From Sporanaerobium hydrogeniformans (GTDB lineage: Bacteria; Bacillota; Clostridia; Lachnospirales; Cellulosilyticaceae), in assembly GCF_002735925.1 (NCBI RefSeq), contig NZ_PEDL01000007.1, positions 1 through 64,000 on the forward strand: a stretch of 64,000 nt of DNA, given 5' to 3'. This document shows positions 1-8,253 of the stretch, in pieces; position 1 is the first letter of the stretch, and every line of letters starts with the position of its first letter. The notes below the pieces were generated by a model that saw only the letters and a program-made list of their open reading frames with translations, searched no databases and was not told where the DNA came from. The position numbers were made by a program, and so were the translations under genes.

Positions 1-48
1 ATTTAATAAGGAATATGAAAAATTTAAACTTTCGTGATACAGTGCAGA

Positions 49-240
49 GCAAGAAAGAAGGCTTTTCGCAGGTTTCCTCCACAGACTTTCGCAAAGTCTT
101 GGTGAAAGCCTGTAGGCTGTCTTTAGGGACGTTATCGCAAGTGTTCTTCTTGCGATAGGTAGGACCGTTAGTCTACAGGCCTGAGCCTAGAGTTTGCCAA
201 GGCGAGGACCCAGAAATCGGAGAAAAGCCTTCTTTCTTGC
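49..240. ncRNA. Candidate structured non-coding RNA, family unassigned
   Basis: A perfect 19-bp inverted repeat (49-67 pairing with 222-240) closes a 192-nt segment that is clearly richer in G and C than the AT-rich flanks. Inside are further nested pairs: CCTGTAG/CTACAGG, a TATCGCAAG/CTTGCGATA hairpin and a GACTTTGCGAAAGTC hairpin. No reading frame of note spans it. The multibranched fold and size fit a long clostridial structured RNA (the raiA motif or 6S RNA are the ones to test), but I could not match conserved family sequence. The strand is uncertain. Minus is slightly favoured because the nearest genes run that way. Confidence 0.55.
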
Positions 241-385
241 GGCCCCACAGGTATCCCTCCTTTTTCCTGACTTCTAGGACCCCAAGAGTACTTAAAAAAA
301 CTGAAATTTAACTAACTCTTTATCGGAAACCAATCCTCAATAATTGAGGTTTACTCATTCCAATAAGGACGATAATCCTATTTAA

Positions 386-571
386 TTATTTTTTCTTTCT
401 TAGACCTACAAAGCTAATAATTACATTTAGAAAACATAAAACTAACAGTCCAGGAAAGCTATGTTCTCCAATATCCCATATAACATCAACAACTAACAGC
501 ACGCAAACTATAAGTGTGGCAATAATACTGACGATTTTGTAAATATCCCATCCCGTAATAACCCTTTTCAT
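386..571 (-). CDS. Small two-helix membrane protein
   Basis: A 61-residue protein with two hydrophobic helices joined by a short acidic loop, ending in the basic tail GLRKKK. I place the start at the internal Met (MKRVITGW) because a GGGGGA Shine-Dalgarno lies just upstream. The Met 12 codons earlier has no ribosome-binding site. No family was recognised. It stands alone, downstream of and on the same strand as rlmH but separated by about 240 bases. It could be a small membrane regulator or a chance survivor; the good ribosome-binding site argues that it is expressed. Confidence 0.5.
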   Translation of the reverse strand: MKRVITGWDIYKIVSIIATLIVCVLLVVDVIWDIGEHSFPGLLVLCFLNVIISFVGLRKKK

Positions 572-810
572 ACTCCATCCCCCAATCATCCTATAAATAC
601 TTTTCATTAAACAAATAGTTACTTTATATTCATTTTAACATTCTATTTAAATTATTCAAATACTTAAACTTCTACACTTTAAACCTTATAGTTACCAATA
701 ATTTTACCATGTGGTATGGTCCCTACCTCCTTACTATAACTCTTCTTATTTATCCTTGCGGCCAACTATCTTTATTCTCTACATTTATTAACTCTAAAAA
801 GAGTTATCAC

Positions 811-1290
811 TTACTTATGATACGGTTCACCATTGTTAATACGATAGCCTCTATAAATTTGTTCTAGGAGCATCACTCTAAATAATTGGTGTGGAAATGT
901 CATTTTTGAAAAACATAGCTTGTAATTTGCCCGTTTTAGAACTGCATCGGATAAACCTAGAGAACCTCCTATAGTAAAAATAAGATGGCTATTTCCTTTG
1001 ATGCCGCAATCTAACATAAAGTGTGCTAGTTCTTCAGACGATAGCATCCTTCCCTGTAAATCCAGGGCTATCACATAAGCCGAATCACTTATCTTGGCAA
1101 GAATTTTTTCACCTTCCCTCTCTTTGATGATAAGTTCCTCCTTCACCGAAGCATTATCAGGTGTTTTCTCATCAGCTAATTCTATAATGTTCAGTTTACA
1201 ATAACGACTTAAACGTTTGCTATATTCATCTATGGCTTGCACCAGATATTTTTCTTTGAGCTTACCTACACATATTACTTCAATCTTCAT
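811..1290 (-). CDS. rlmH: 23S rRNA (pseudouridine-1915-N3) methyltransferase RlmH
   Basis: This SPOUT-class enzyme methylates pseudouridine 1915 in helix 69 of 23S rRNA, acting on assembled 70S ribosomes with S-adenosylmethionine. The 159-residue length matches the family. The SAM-binding loop FTIGGSLG (about residues 101-108) and the C-terminal signature HQLFRVMLLEQIYRGY...GEPYHK are present. The start chosen is MKIEVICVGKLKEKY, preceded by AGAGGA. An upstream in-frame Met adds six residues without a better ribosome-binding site. Identification rests on the distinctive N- and C-terminal sequences and is firm. Confidence 0.95.
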   Translation of the reverse strand: MKIEVICVGKLKEKYLVQAIDEYSKRLSRYCKLNIIELADEKTPDNASVKEELIIKEREGEKILAKISDSAYVIALDLQGRMLSSEELAHFMLDCGIKGNSHLIFTIGGSLGLSDAVLKRANYKLCFSKMTFPHQLFRVMLLEQIYRGYRINNGEPYHK

Positions 1291-1450
1291 ACCCTGTTCC
1301 TCTTTCATCTTGTTTTATCTTTCTTTTATTGTATCACGAATTTAAGCTTTTATTTTGACCCTCACCTATCTTTTGACCTTTTCTTATTCCTAGACAAACT
1401 TTATCCCTTCTTTTACAATAAAGTAAATAACACTCAAAAGGAGATTAACT

Positions 1451-1870
1451 ATGTCATTTAAACCTCTTCATAAACAAGAAACAGCCTCTACCGAAGGCAG
1501 AAGCTGTCTTATATTTTATAATTTAGCAGGTAAGGATTTACAAACAGCTAAAAATCTTGCTGGAATGCTTGGCCTTCGTGATATCGTAATTACTACTTCT
1601 AAAAATAGTAAGGTTTGTATTCAAGATTTATTGGACACTAAACCTTTACCTGAAGACGGAGAAGGCATCAAAGAGCGTGCTATCTTATTTCATCAAATTC
1701 CCGCTACTAAGCTTTCTGCTTTTATGGATCATCTCAAGAAATTCAGGCTATCTGGCATTCTTTATGCCACTATCACTGAAACCTCTATTCATTGGACACT
1801 TGATGAGCTTTTAGCCAATCTAGTAGCAGAACGTCAAAGCTTTAAAGAAGGAAAACCTTCTTATCATTAA
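1451..1870 (+). CDS. DUF3783 family protein
   Basis: A 139-residue protein with a clear AAGGAGAT ribosome-binding site. The central and C-terminal part (LPEDGEGIKERAILFHQIP, then a stretch ending in IHWTLDELLANLVAER) resembles the DUF3783 domain known from clostridial proteins of unknown role. There is no signal peptide or membrane segment, so it should be cytosolic. It converges on pepA, and the two stop codons overlap (TTAA at 1867-1870), leaving no room for a separate terminator. No function can be assigned. Confidence 0.75.
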   Translation: MSFKPLHKQETASTEGRSCLIFYNLAGKDLQTAKNLAGMLGLRDIVITTSKNSKVCIQDLLDTKPLPEDGEGIKERAILFHQIPATKLSAFMDHLKKFRLSGILYATITETSIHWTLDELLANLVAERQSFKEGKPSYH

Positions 1871-3327
1871 TGTTTGCCACAGCCACAAGGTCCTTCTACC
1901 ATTGCGTAAAGTGTGCGTACTGGTACACCTGTGGCTCCTTTTGTTAAATACCCTGTATTTGTCTCTACCCAAGAAGTTCCAGCAATATCAAGGTGTAACC
2001 AAGGTAAATCCTTTACAAATTCACCAATGAAAAGGCCTGCTGTAATGGTTCCAGCATTTCTTCCCCCTACGTTTTTAAGGTCAGCTACTTCACTTTTAAT
2101 GAGCTTTTGATAATCTTTATGATTAGGAAGCTCCCAGAAGGTTTCACCTGTTTTTGCTGCTGCACCTTGAAGCCTCTCATAGAAAGCAGAATTATTCGTA
2201 ACAACAGCTGTAGTTGTGGTACCGAGTGCAACAAGGGCTGCACCTGTTAAAGTGGCTACATCAATCACTTCTGTTACTTTTTCTTTTTCAATAATATAGG
2301 TTACTGCATCTGCAAGAGTTAGACGCCCTTCTGCATCTGTATTTAAAATCTCAATGCTTTTTCCTGCCATCGAACCAATAATATCACCTGGCTTATAACT
2401 ACTTCCTGAAATGGTATTTTCACATGCTGCTACAACTGCAACAATATTTCTTTTTACTTTATTTTTAGCAATAGCACTCATGGCACCTATAACTGCACCT
2501 GCTCCACCCATATCACTATGCATGGTTTTCATGGAGTCAGTAGGTTTTAATGAGTAGCCACCTGTATCATAAGTTAAACCTTTACCTACTAATCCTAATA
2601 TTTCCTGACTATCAGGCTCTCCCATATAACGCATAACAATGAGTCTTGGTTTGTTCTCAGAGCTCATCCCAACGGCTAAAAAGGCTTCCATTCCTAACTC
2701 TTTAATTGTCTCTTCTTTCATTACCTCTACTTCGAAGCCGGCTTCTTCCCCAAGCTTTTCTACTTCTTTAGCAAGACTTTCTGGATAGATAATATTAGAA
2801 GGTTCATTCACTAAGTTTCTAGCAATGATAACACCTTCTACTATATGAAGGGTTTCTTGTAATTTGATTTGGGCTCTATCCCTTTTTGCTTCTGGCACAC
2901 CTGTTAGATAAATAGTCATTTCTTCTTGATGTTGATCGGTTGTTTTGTACTTAATAAAGTCATAAAGAGCAAGGCTCATAGCTTCTGTAATAGCTTTTAC
3001 ATTGCCACCTACACAAAGCTTTTCATTTACTAACAGCTGCACACCTAATGTTTTTACTTTAAGAGCCTTTGCCTTTCTAGCTCCTTCTGATAAAGCACGT
3101 CTAAAACCTTCTGACGTGAAATCTTCTTTTTTTCCTACACCTATAAAAATTTCATATCTTACTTTTTCCTCTATTGTTGTGGCACAAAAAACTTCTCCTT
3201 CTTTACCTAAAAAAGCTTTTTGTTCTTTAAGTACTTCTACTTTATTTATATTACTTACTTCATCCTCATAAACAGGAATCAGTAAAGCCTCTACCTCATG
3301 TAAAGTCACATCTTTGATTGTAATCAT
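1867..3327 (-). CDS. pepA: Leucyl aminopeptidase, M17 family
   Basis: A cytosolic two-metal aminopeptidase that releases N-terminal residues, leucine preferred, during peptide turnover. It is 486 residues, the usual length. The metal and catalytic core is present: GKGLTYDTGGYSLKP (about 248-262, with Lys249 and Asp254), SDMGGAG (Asp272) and the family signature NTDAEGR (329-335, with Asp331 and Glu333). The more common form has a Ser in place of Thr256, a mild variation. The C terminus carries a Cys-rich tail, GPCGCGKH. The start has a strong GGAGGAGAG site. Confidence 0.95.
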   Translation of the reverse strand: MITIKDVTLHEVEALLIPVYEDEVSNINKVEVLKEQKAFLGKEGEVFCATTIEEKVRYEIFIGVGKKEDFTSEGFRRALSEGARKAKALKVKTLGVQLLVNEKLCVGGNVKAITEAMSLALYDFIKYKTTDQHQEEMTIYLTGVPEAKRDRAQIKLQETLHIVEGVIIARNLVNEPSNIIYPESLAKEVEKLGEEAGFEVEVMKEETIKELGMEAFLAVGMSSENKPRLIVMRYMGEPDSQEILGLVGKGLTYDTGGYSLKPTDSMKTMHSDMGGAGAVIGAMSAIAKNKVKRNIVAVVAACENTISGSSYKPGDIIGSMAGKSIEILNTDAEGRLTLADAVTYIIEKEKVTEVIDVATLTGAALVALGTTTTAVVTNNSAFYERLQGAAAKTGETFWELPNHKDYQKLIKSEVADLKNVGGRNAGTITAGLFIGEFVKDLPWLHLDIAGTSWVETNTGYLTKGATGVPVRTLYAMVEGPCGCGKH

Positions 3328-3473
3328 TTATTCTCTCCTCCTGTATAGTGTAAATAGCTTAACTTCTTTACTATACTCTATTAGTATAAACGCTCTCAAT
3401 GAAAATAAGTAAAGATAGTTTTAATAAAATTTTCGTAATACATCAACGAAAATTTGCTACTCTTAGTAATAGA

Positions 3474-3527
3474 TATAAAAAAATAGGGCTATCCTTTCAC
3501 CCTTTTACGTGAAGAAATAGTCCTATA
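3474..3527 (-). terminator. Intrinsic terminator of tRNA-Arg(CCU)
   Basis: Just past the tRNA 3' end on the minus strand, an imperfect stem (AGGACTAT... pairing with ...ATAGCCCT) is followed by a run of seven T residues. Confidence 0.7.
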
Positions 3528-3529
3528 TA

Positions 3530-3603
3530 CGTTCCCGACTGGAATCGAACCAGCGGCCTACCGCTTAGGAGGCGGTCGCTCTATCCTACTGAGCTACGGA
3601 AAC
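3530..3603 (-). tRNA. tRNA-Arg, anticodon CCU
   Basis: A 74-nt cloverleaf. The acceptor stem is GTTTCCG/CGGGAAC with one G-U pair. The anticodon stem ACCGC/GCGGT encloses the loop CTCCTAA, giving anticodon CCU, which decodes AGG. The T-arm GCTGG-TTCGATT-CCAGT is standard. The discriminator is G and CCA is not encoded. Confidence 0.95.
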
Positions 3604-3651
3604 ACTGCATCTATTATAGTACATTTTTATTTGTTTTTCGTCAAGTATTTA

Positions 3652-4527
3652 TTAGCAAATGACAGTACCCTGTAACCAACACGTACCCATAAAACGCATA
3701 CCTATACTTGGCTCGCCGATGAGAATTTTTTTATTAATCATAACCTCAAGAGGCATATCGTTGACGTTTAGGACAAAGAGATACATCTCTTCCTTTGTTT
3801 TCATATTTTTACGTATATGAATCTCTTTAATCTCACCTAAAATAGCATAAATAGCATCTTCCAAAGTAGTTGGAACAAAATAACCACTCATAATGGATAA
3901 GAAATCCTCTTCTAGCATACGCTCTTTAAGCTGCTCATCCAGTTCTTTTTCTTCTTTCTCAAGAAGTTCCTTAGCCTCTTCATCACCTTCTCTAGCCCTT
4001 TGAACCATCACTTTAAACTTCTCACGCTCTTCCTTTTCGATGCTTTCTTCTTCTTCATCTCTCTCTATCGGAAGGACAATAGTCCCTTCTGTAGCTAAGC
4101 CAACTACCTTAACTTTGTTAAACTTTTTATTTTCACTATTTGCCTCTGTATAATCAATTACATTTTGCAGCCAAAAAATAAAAGGCATACCTGTTTCTTT
4201 TTCTTCACAAATAGCATAATAACTATAATCATCATCTATACATTCTACAGTTAACTCTTCTACCTCAATACAATGGCGTGCTTCTACATAAGGCTCACAC
4301 TGCTCTACTTCAATCTTTGCATCTTTCTTCTCTGAACGTACAACAATACGAACCATTAAATAAGTGTTCTCACCATATTTCTTATAGTACTCTCCCAATA
4401 TTTCTTTGCTTTTTGTCTTACTAGCTAATTGTATAGTGGGTTTGTCTAAAATTTCTTTTACCATCTCTTGAAGCTTATCTTCATCTACAATTTTTGAAAA
4501 ACCTATTGCTGTAATTGGTGCTTCCAT
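3652..4527 (-). CDS. DUF3881-like cytosolic protein
   Basis: A 291-residue protein opening with AITAIGFSKI, with a very acidic, charged segment in the middle (about 155-200, rich in Glu and Lys) and no signal or membrane helix. Sequence and length agree with my memory of DUF3881, a family largely confined to Lachnospiraceae-type clostridia; I have not verified this. The ribosome-binding site is strong (GAGGGGGG). It lies just after the tRNA-Arg(CCU) promoter region and appears monocistronic. Function unknown. Confidence 0.7.
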   Translation of the reverse strand: MEAPITAIGFSKIVDEDKLQEMVKEILDKPTIQLASKTKSKEILGEYYKKYGENTYLMVRIVVRSEKKDAKIEVEQCEPYVEARHCIEVEELTVECIDDDYSYYAICEEKETGMPFIFWLQNVIDYTEANSENKKFNKVKVVGLATEGTIVLPIERDEEEESIEKEEREKFKVMVQRAREGDEEAKELLEKEEKELDEQLKERMLEEDFLSIMSGYFVPTTLEDAIYAILGEIKEIHIRKNMKTKEEMYLFVLNVNDMPLEVMINKKILIGEPSIGMRFMGTCWLQGTVIC

Positions 4528-4686
4528 ACGTCACCCCCCTCTCTCGCATAACTATCCATGCTCAATAAGTATCATTCCTATTATACAAAGTGGCTGTTTA
4601 AGTTTCAAGTGCATTTCACCCTTAATTAAATATATCTATTCGCCCTCTTCATTATGCCTGCTGCTCCTCTAATAAAAAATGTGTAA

Positions 4687-4785
4687 ATAAAAACAAGGGA
4701 TTATTACAATCTTTCTTTCTCATTAGGCATGTTTAAACAGCAAACACACTACCTCTTATATAAAAGAAATGATCGTAGTAATCCC
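4687..4785 (-). terminator. Large-loop intrinsic terminator after the glycerophosphodiesterase gene
   Basis: Arms at 4697-4718 and 4763-4785 pair over about 22 bp with one mismatch, a bulge and a few G-U pairs. The loop is unusually long (44 nt) and contains the palindrome GTTTAAAC. On the minus strand the stem is followed by a T-rich tract (TTGTTTTTATTT), so it terminates the upstream gene. Confidence 0.65.
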
Positions 4786-4795
4786 TCTTTATTTC

Positions 4796-5524
4796 CTAGC
4801 ATAAACCATTAATGACATCATTAAAGGTATCTGGATGATTTGTAATAACTGCATCTACACCTAAGTCTTTCATTCTATGCATATCTTCTACTTCATCTAC
4901 TGTCCAAACAGTTAATGTCTTGCCAATACTGTGCACCGTTGCAACAGCTTCTGCATCAATCTTTTCATAGTTACAAGAGATGGCATCCGCATATCTATAA
5001 GAGCGAATATCCCATGGCATTTCTTTACAAAGAAGAGCTGTCTGAATGTTAGGGGCTACTTCCTTTACTTTTCTAAGTGTTTCTACATTATAAGAAGAGA
5101 TAATCACTTTGTCTTCTGCCCCTACTAATTTTACACGGTCAAGTACTTCTTCTTCTAATCCTTCATAATGTCCTGTATTATCTTTAAGCTCTACATAAAG
5201 CTTAACATTATACTTTTTAGCAAGCTCTAACGCTGATTTAATACATAAGATTTTTTGTCCTTTAAATTTAGAATCATATTTAATTCCTGCATCAAATTCT
5301 AATAATTCCTCTAATGTATAGTCTTTGATATAACCTGTACCTGTTGTTGTACGGTCTAATTTATCATCATGAATAAGAACAAGCATCTTATCCTTTGTCA
5401 TGTGTACATCTACTTCAATTCCATCACAATAACCTTCTGTTAACGCCTTTGCAAATGCAATGTTTGTATTCTCTGGGTATTTTCCACTAAAACCTCTGTG
5501 TGCAATATTAAGTGCTCTTTTCAT
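4796..5524 (-). CDS. Glycerophosphodiester phosphodiesterase
   Basis: Hydrolyses glycerophosphodiesters, the deacylated phospholipid headgroups, to glycerol-3-phosphate and an alcohol. It is a 242-residue GDPD TIM barrel with no signal peptide, so cytosolic, like UgpQ. The catalytic signatures are AHRGFSGKYPENT (His and Arg near residues 9-10), EVDVHMTKD and VLIHDD. The C-terminal VWTVDEVEDM...GVDAVITNHPD is typical. The start follows AAAGGAG. It is monocistronic with its own terminator. Confidence 0.9.
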   Translation of the reverse strand: MKRALNIAHRGFSGKYPENTNIAFAKALTEGYCDGIEVDVHMTKDKMLVLIHDDKLDRTTTGTGYIKDYTLEELLEFDAGIKYDSKFKGQKILCIKSALELAKKYNVKLYVELKDNTGHYEGLEEEVLDRVKLVGAEDKVIISSYNVETLRKVKEVAPNIQTALLCKEMPWDIRSYRYADAISCNYEKIDAEAVATVHSIGKTLTVWTVDEVEDMHRMKDLGVDAVITNHPDTFNDVINGLC

Positions 5525-5672
5525 TGAAACACACTCCTTTTACATTATTATTTCTATTTTACTCTACTGATTATACATGAAAAATTGTACTTATTGTATA
5601 CAGTATCCTTATATACTTCCTATTATATACTTTATATCTGTTGCACTCAATGATTTTTAGGGAAATTTTTAT

Positions 5673-6632
5673 TTATTTGAAACGAATGGCATCTGATTGT
5701 GGGGTAAGCTCCTTAAAAACAAAGCCTTGTTTTTTTAAACCTTCTACAATAGCTGGCAGTGCTTCTACTGTTGAAGTTTTAGCTGCTGCATCATGCATTA
5801 AAATAACTGCACTGGCATTCTCAGATTTGCTTGCTACAGATTTCGCTCCATTCAAAACAGAGTCAATAATGACTTGTTTATCTTGTTTGCTTACAGCTGC
5901 ATCACGTGAATCTACATTCCAATCAAAATAACTTAAGCCTGCTGCTTTAACTGCTGGGATCACTTGCTCCATGATATCTTCTCCACCATATTTCTTACTA
6001 ATCGTATTATTGGAACCACCTGGGAAACGCATAACTGTTGGTTTTACCCCTGTAGATTCTTCAATAAGCTTACTCAGGTCATTAATATCTGTCATAAAAC
6101 TATTTACATCTTTATAAATTTCTTGATACTTATGAGTATTAGAGTGAATAGCAATAGTATGCCCCTCATCTACAATTCGTTTATAAATATGTGTTTGCTT
6201 TTTATTACCTAGTACAAAGAAAGTGGCTTTAATATTATTTGCCTTAAGAAAGTCAAGGATCTTGGTTGTATTTGGACTAGGACCATCATCAAAAGTTAAG
6301 TAGGCTACCTTTTTTTCTTGTTCCTCTGCAATCTCTGGCATCTCAGGGTTTTTATTTTTAAGTTCTTCTAACTCTTTTTTGAGTTCATCTATCTCCTTCT
6401 TGAAAGCTTCACGCATTCCTTGAAAGTTTTCAATTTGTGTTTGTAAAACCTGTTGTTCTTCTTTTGCCACTTGAAGTGCCGTCTTTATCTCTTGTAGCTC
6501 CACAGTTTTTTTCTGTACCTTTTTAGATACAAAACCTACTGAAAAAGTCAAAAGGCTGGATAGTGTTAAGAGAATAAGTATCAAGCCTATTCTACTCTTT
6601 TTTCTTTTAGTTGTTTTAATTTTATATTTCAC
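5673..6632 (-). CDS. Membrane-anchored polysaccharide deacetylase (NodB domain)
   Basis: Probably deacetylates N-acetylglucosamine in peptidoglycan or another surface glycan, outside the membrane. The 319 residues comprise a basic N-terminus and one membrane anchor (about 14-35), a coiled coil (about 38-98), then a NodB homology domain. Its motifs are visible: TFDDGPSP (Asp115-Asp116), the metal-binding HSNTH (His163, His167), RFPGG (202-206) and LMHD (His280). The start is GTG, preceded by AAGGTAGGT. The 100-residue anchored protein upstream lies 31 bases away and is probably cotranscribed. Confidence 0.88.
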   Translation of the reverse strand: MKYKIKTTKRKKSRIGLILILLTLSSLLTFSVGFVSKKVQKKTVELQEIKTALQVAKEEQQVLQTQIENFQGMREAFKKEIDELKKELEELKNKNPEMPEIAEEQEKKVAYLTFDDGPSPNTTKILDFLKANNIKATFFVLGNKKQTHIYKRIVDEGHTIAIHSNTHKYQEIYKDVNSFMTDINDLSKLIEESTGVKPTVMRFPGGSNNTISKKYGGEDIMEQVIPAVKAAGLSYFDWNVDSRDAAVSKQDKQVIIDSVLNGAKSVASKSENASAVILMHDAAAKTSTVEALPAIVEGLKKQGFVFKELTPQSDAIRFK

Positions 6633-6663
6633 AGAATTACCTACCTTAGTATATTATATTTTA

Positions 6664-6966
6664 TTATTTCATAGACTCTGGAATCACAATCGGTGCATAA
6701 AGCTGCAAAGTATCTTTTATACGCTTTACATCTTTTTCTGTAGTTTCCACCTCTTGCTTAATTTGTTCAAGCTGAGCTTCTAACTCAGATTTTACATTAA
6801 TTCCATGCTCTACCTGTGTCTTATAACCTTGTAACTTCTGATAAGTGTAAATTAGTCTACAAGTTTGTGTGGCAGTAACAATACCTCCTATGCAAGTTAT
6901 TCCCACCAAAATCTTTAACAAAATATTTTTTTTACGCTGTACTCCTAAGCTGCTATATCTTCTCAT
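6664..6966 (-). CDS. Small membrane-anchored coiled-coil protein
   Basis: A 100-residue protein: basic cytoplasmic N-terminus, one transmembrane helix (about 17-36), then an extracytoplasmic heptad-rich segment (about 45-90). The plan is like FtsL/DivIC-type division proteins and like the N-terminal part of the deacetylase that follows, but I recognise no specific family. Start has GAAAGGAAG. Its position directly before the deacetylase suggests that the two coiled coils could interact, which is inference only. Confidence 0.65.
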   Translation of the reverse strand: MRRYSSLGVQRKKNILLKILVGITCIGGIVTATQTCRLIYTYQKLQGYKTQVEHGINVKSELEAQLEQIKQEVETTEKDVKRIKDTLQLYAPIVIPESMK

Positions 6967-7235
6967 CTGTCTTCCTTTCTTATGTAACTACCGTCATTAA
7001 AAATTAGTCTTATCTAAATTATACCTTCTTTTATAATGAAATTAAACAGACTTTTATAATTAAAAACTGGTATTTAATAGTACCCTCTTATTTCCTTCTC
7101 TCTTATAAGACTCTTTTTTACTTCATAAAGTTTCTTTTTTTATTAAATTGATGTAAAATCCTCGTCTATCTCTTCCTAATAATTGTATTGAACTCTCTTT
7201 TAAAAAGTGTTACAATAAACAAGCAAACAAAATAG

Positions 7236-7309
7236 GCATGCGTAGTTCAGCTGGATAGAGCGTCTGACTTCGGATCAGAATGTCGTGGGTTCGAATCCTA
7301 CCGCATGCG
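7236..7309 (+). tRNA. tRNA-Arg, anticodon UCG
   Basis: A 74-nt cloverleaf. The acceptor stem GCATGCG/CGCATGC is perfect. The anticodon stem TCTGA/TCAGA encloses CTTCGGA, giving anticodon UCG. The T-arm carries GGTTCGAATCC. The discriminator is G and CCA is not encoded. Confidence 0.95.
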
Positions 7310-7312
7310 TAT

Positions 7313-7361
7313 AAAATAAAACGGCCTCCCTTTATCTTTTAATGGGTTGCCGTTTTATTTT
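7313..7361. terminator. Bidirectional terminator between tRNA-Arg and the tetR-like gene
   Basis: A 13-bp perfect stem (AAAATAAAACGGC/GCCGTTTTATTTT) encloses a 23-nt loop with A and T tracts on both sides, so it can serve both converging genes. The right arm reaches the stop codon of the regulator gene. Confidence 0.8.
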
Positions 7362-7998
7362 ATTTCCATATTTTATTAAAAATATCTAGATACATGGTAC
7401 CTTTGTTAACGGAACTACTTACATAGCTAGCTGTAAGTACACCTGCACACAAAGCACCTAGTTCTTTAGTTGGTTTTTGAAGAGTAATTTCCTTGTTTGC
7501 TTTTGCTTTCTCACAAATATCTTCAAAGAGCTTCTGTAAAGTTAAACCATTATAATAAGCATATTCTTGCTCTTTTATACCATTAAAGAAGTACACAAAT
7601 TCGGCATCAATTAGCTTCATTTCATTAGCCTCCTCACCGATGCTTAAAAGGAAGTTAATATAGCCATCAAAGAACTTTATATACTGCTTCTCTTCACTAA
7701 ACCAACTATAAATTTTCCCTAATTTCTCCTCAAAGCTTAAACCTGGTGGAAGTTCCTTTAAACGGAATGCTACTTTAATCGTAAAGATTCTCAGATAGTA
7801 ATGAAAGATATGATCCTTTGTAGGGAAGTAATTAAAAAAAGTTCCCCTTGAAATTTGAGCCTTTTGACAAATTTCATCTACTGTAATAGCAGAAAAATCT
7901 TCATTCTTAAGTAAATTGGTGACTGTCTTTAAAATAGTTGTTCTTGTTTTAACATAATTTATCTTTCTTAATGGAAAGTTTTCTAATGATTGATACAT
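7360..7998 (-). CDS. TetR/AcrR family transcriptional regulator
   Basis: A 212-residue regulator with an N-terminal TetR DNA-binding domain: a helix around residues 18-33, then ITVDEICQKAQISRGTFFNYF (about 38-58), the classic helix-turn-helix with its GTFFNYF recognition end. The ligand-binding C-terminal domain is divergent. The ribosome-binding site is AAAGGAGAT. No transporter or enzyme adjoins it, so its target is not evident. The divergent neighbour is the dacF-like carboxypeptidase 255 bases away, making that intergenic region one possible operator location. Confidence 0.88.
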   Translation of the reverse strand: MYQSLENFPLRKINYVKTRTTILKTVTNLLKNEDFSAITVDEICQKAQISRGTFFNYFPTKDHIFHYYLRIFTIKVAFRLKELPPGLSFEEKLGKIYSWFSEEKQYIKFFDGYINFLLSIGEEANEMKLIDAEFVYFFNGIKEQEYAYYNGLTLQKLFEDICEKAKANKEITLQKPTKELGALCAGVLTASYVSSSVNKGTMYLDIFNKIWK

Positions 7999-8253
7999 GT
8001 TATAACCATCTCCTTTAGTACAAATATTTATTTCTTCTAAAGTATGGTCTAATTAAAATTTATTATTCAATCTTCAACAATTTATTTTTTTTTAAAACTA
8101 TATCTTTACCTTTTTACATCCTTAAAGATATTTATGAAAAAAATTTCTACTTCTAATTGTTTCTAATTGTTTACTTAACTGCTATAATGTTAATGCTATA
8201 ATAACTTACATTTTTTTACTCTACTGCTTCGTATATAATGAAAGGATTACCAC

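Noticed and set aside
49-240. Firm assignment of the left-edge RNA as 6S or raiA RNA
   Set aside because: Size and fold are compatible, but I could not match conserved sequence elements, so it is left unassigned.
700-745. A good Shine-Dalgarno (AAGGAGG) on the minus strand before a 12-codon frame
   Set aside because: Spacing to the ATG is too long and the peptide is too short to support a gene.
8150-8200. Short direct repeats (TTTCTAATTG twice, TGCTATAAT twice) before the DacF-like gene
   Set aside because: They are small, AT-rich and close to promoter-like sequence; chance duplication is likely and no regulator can be named.
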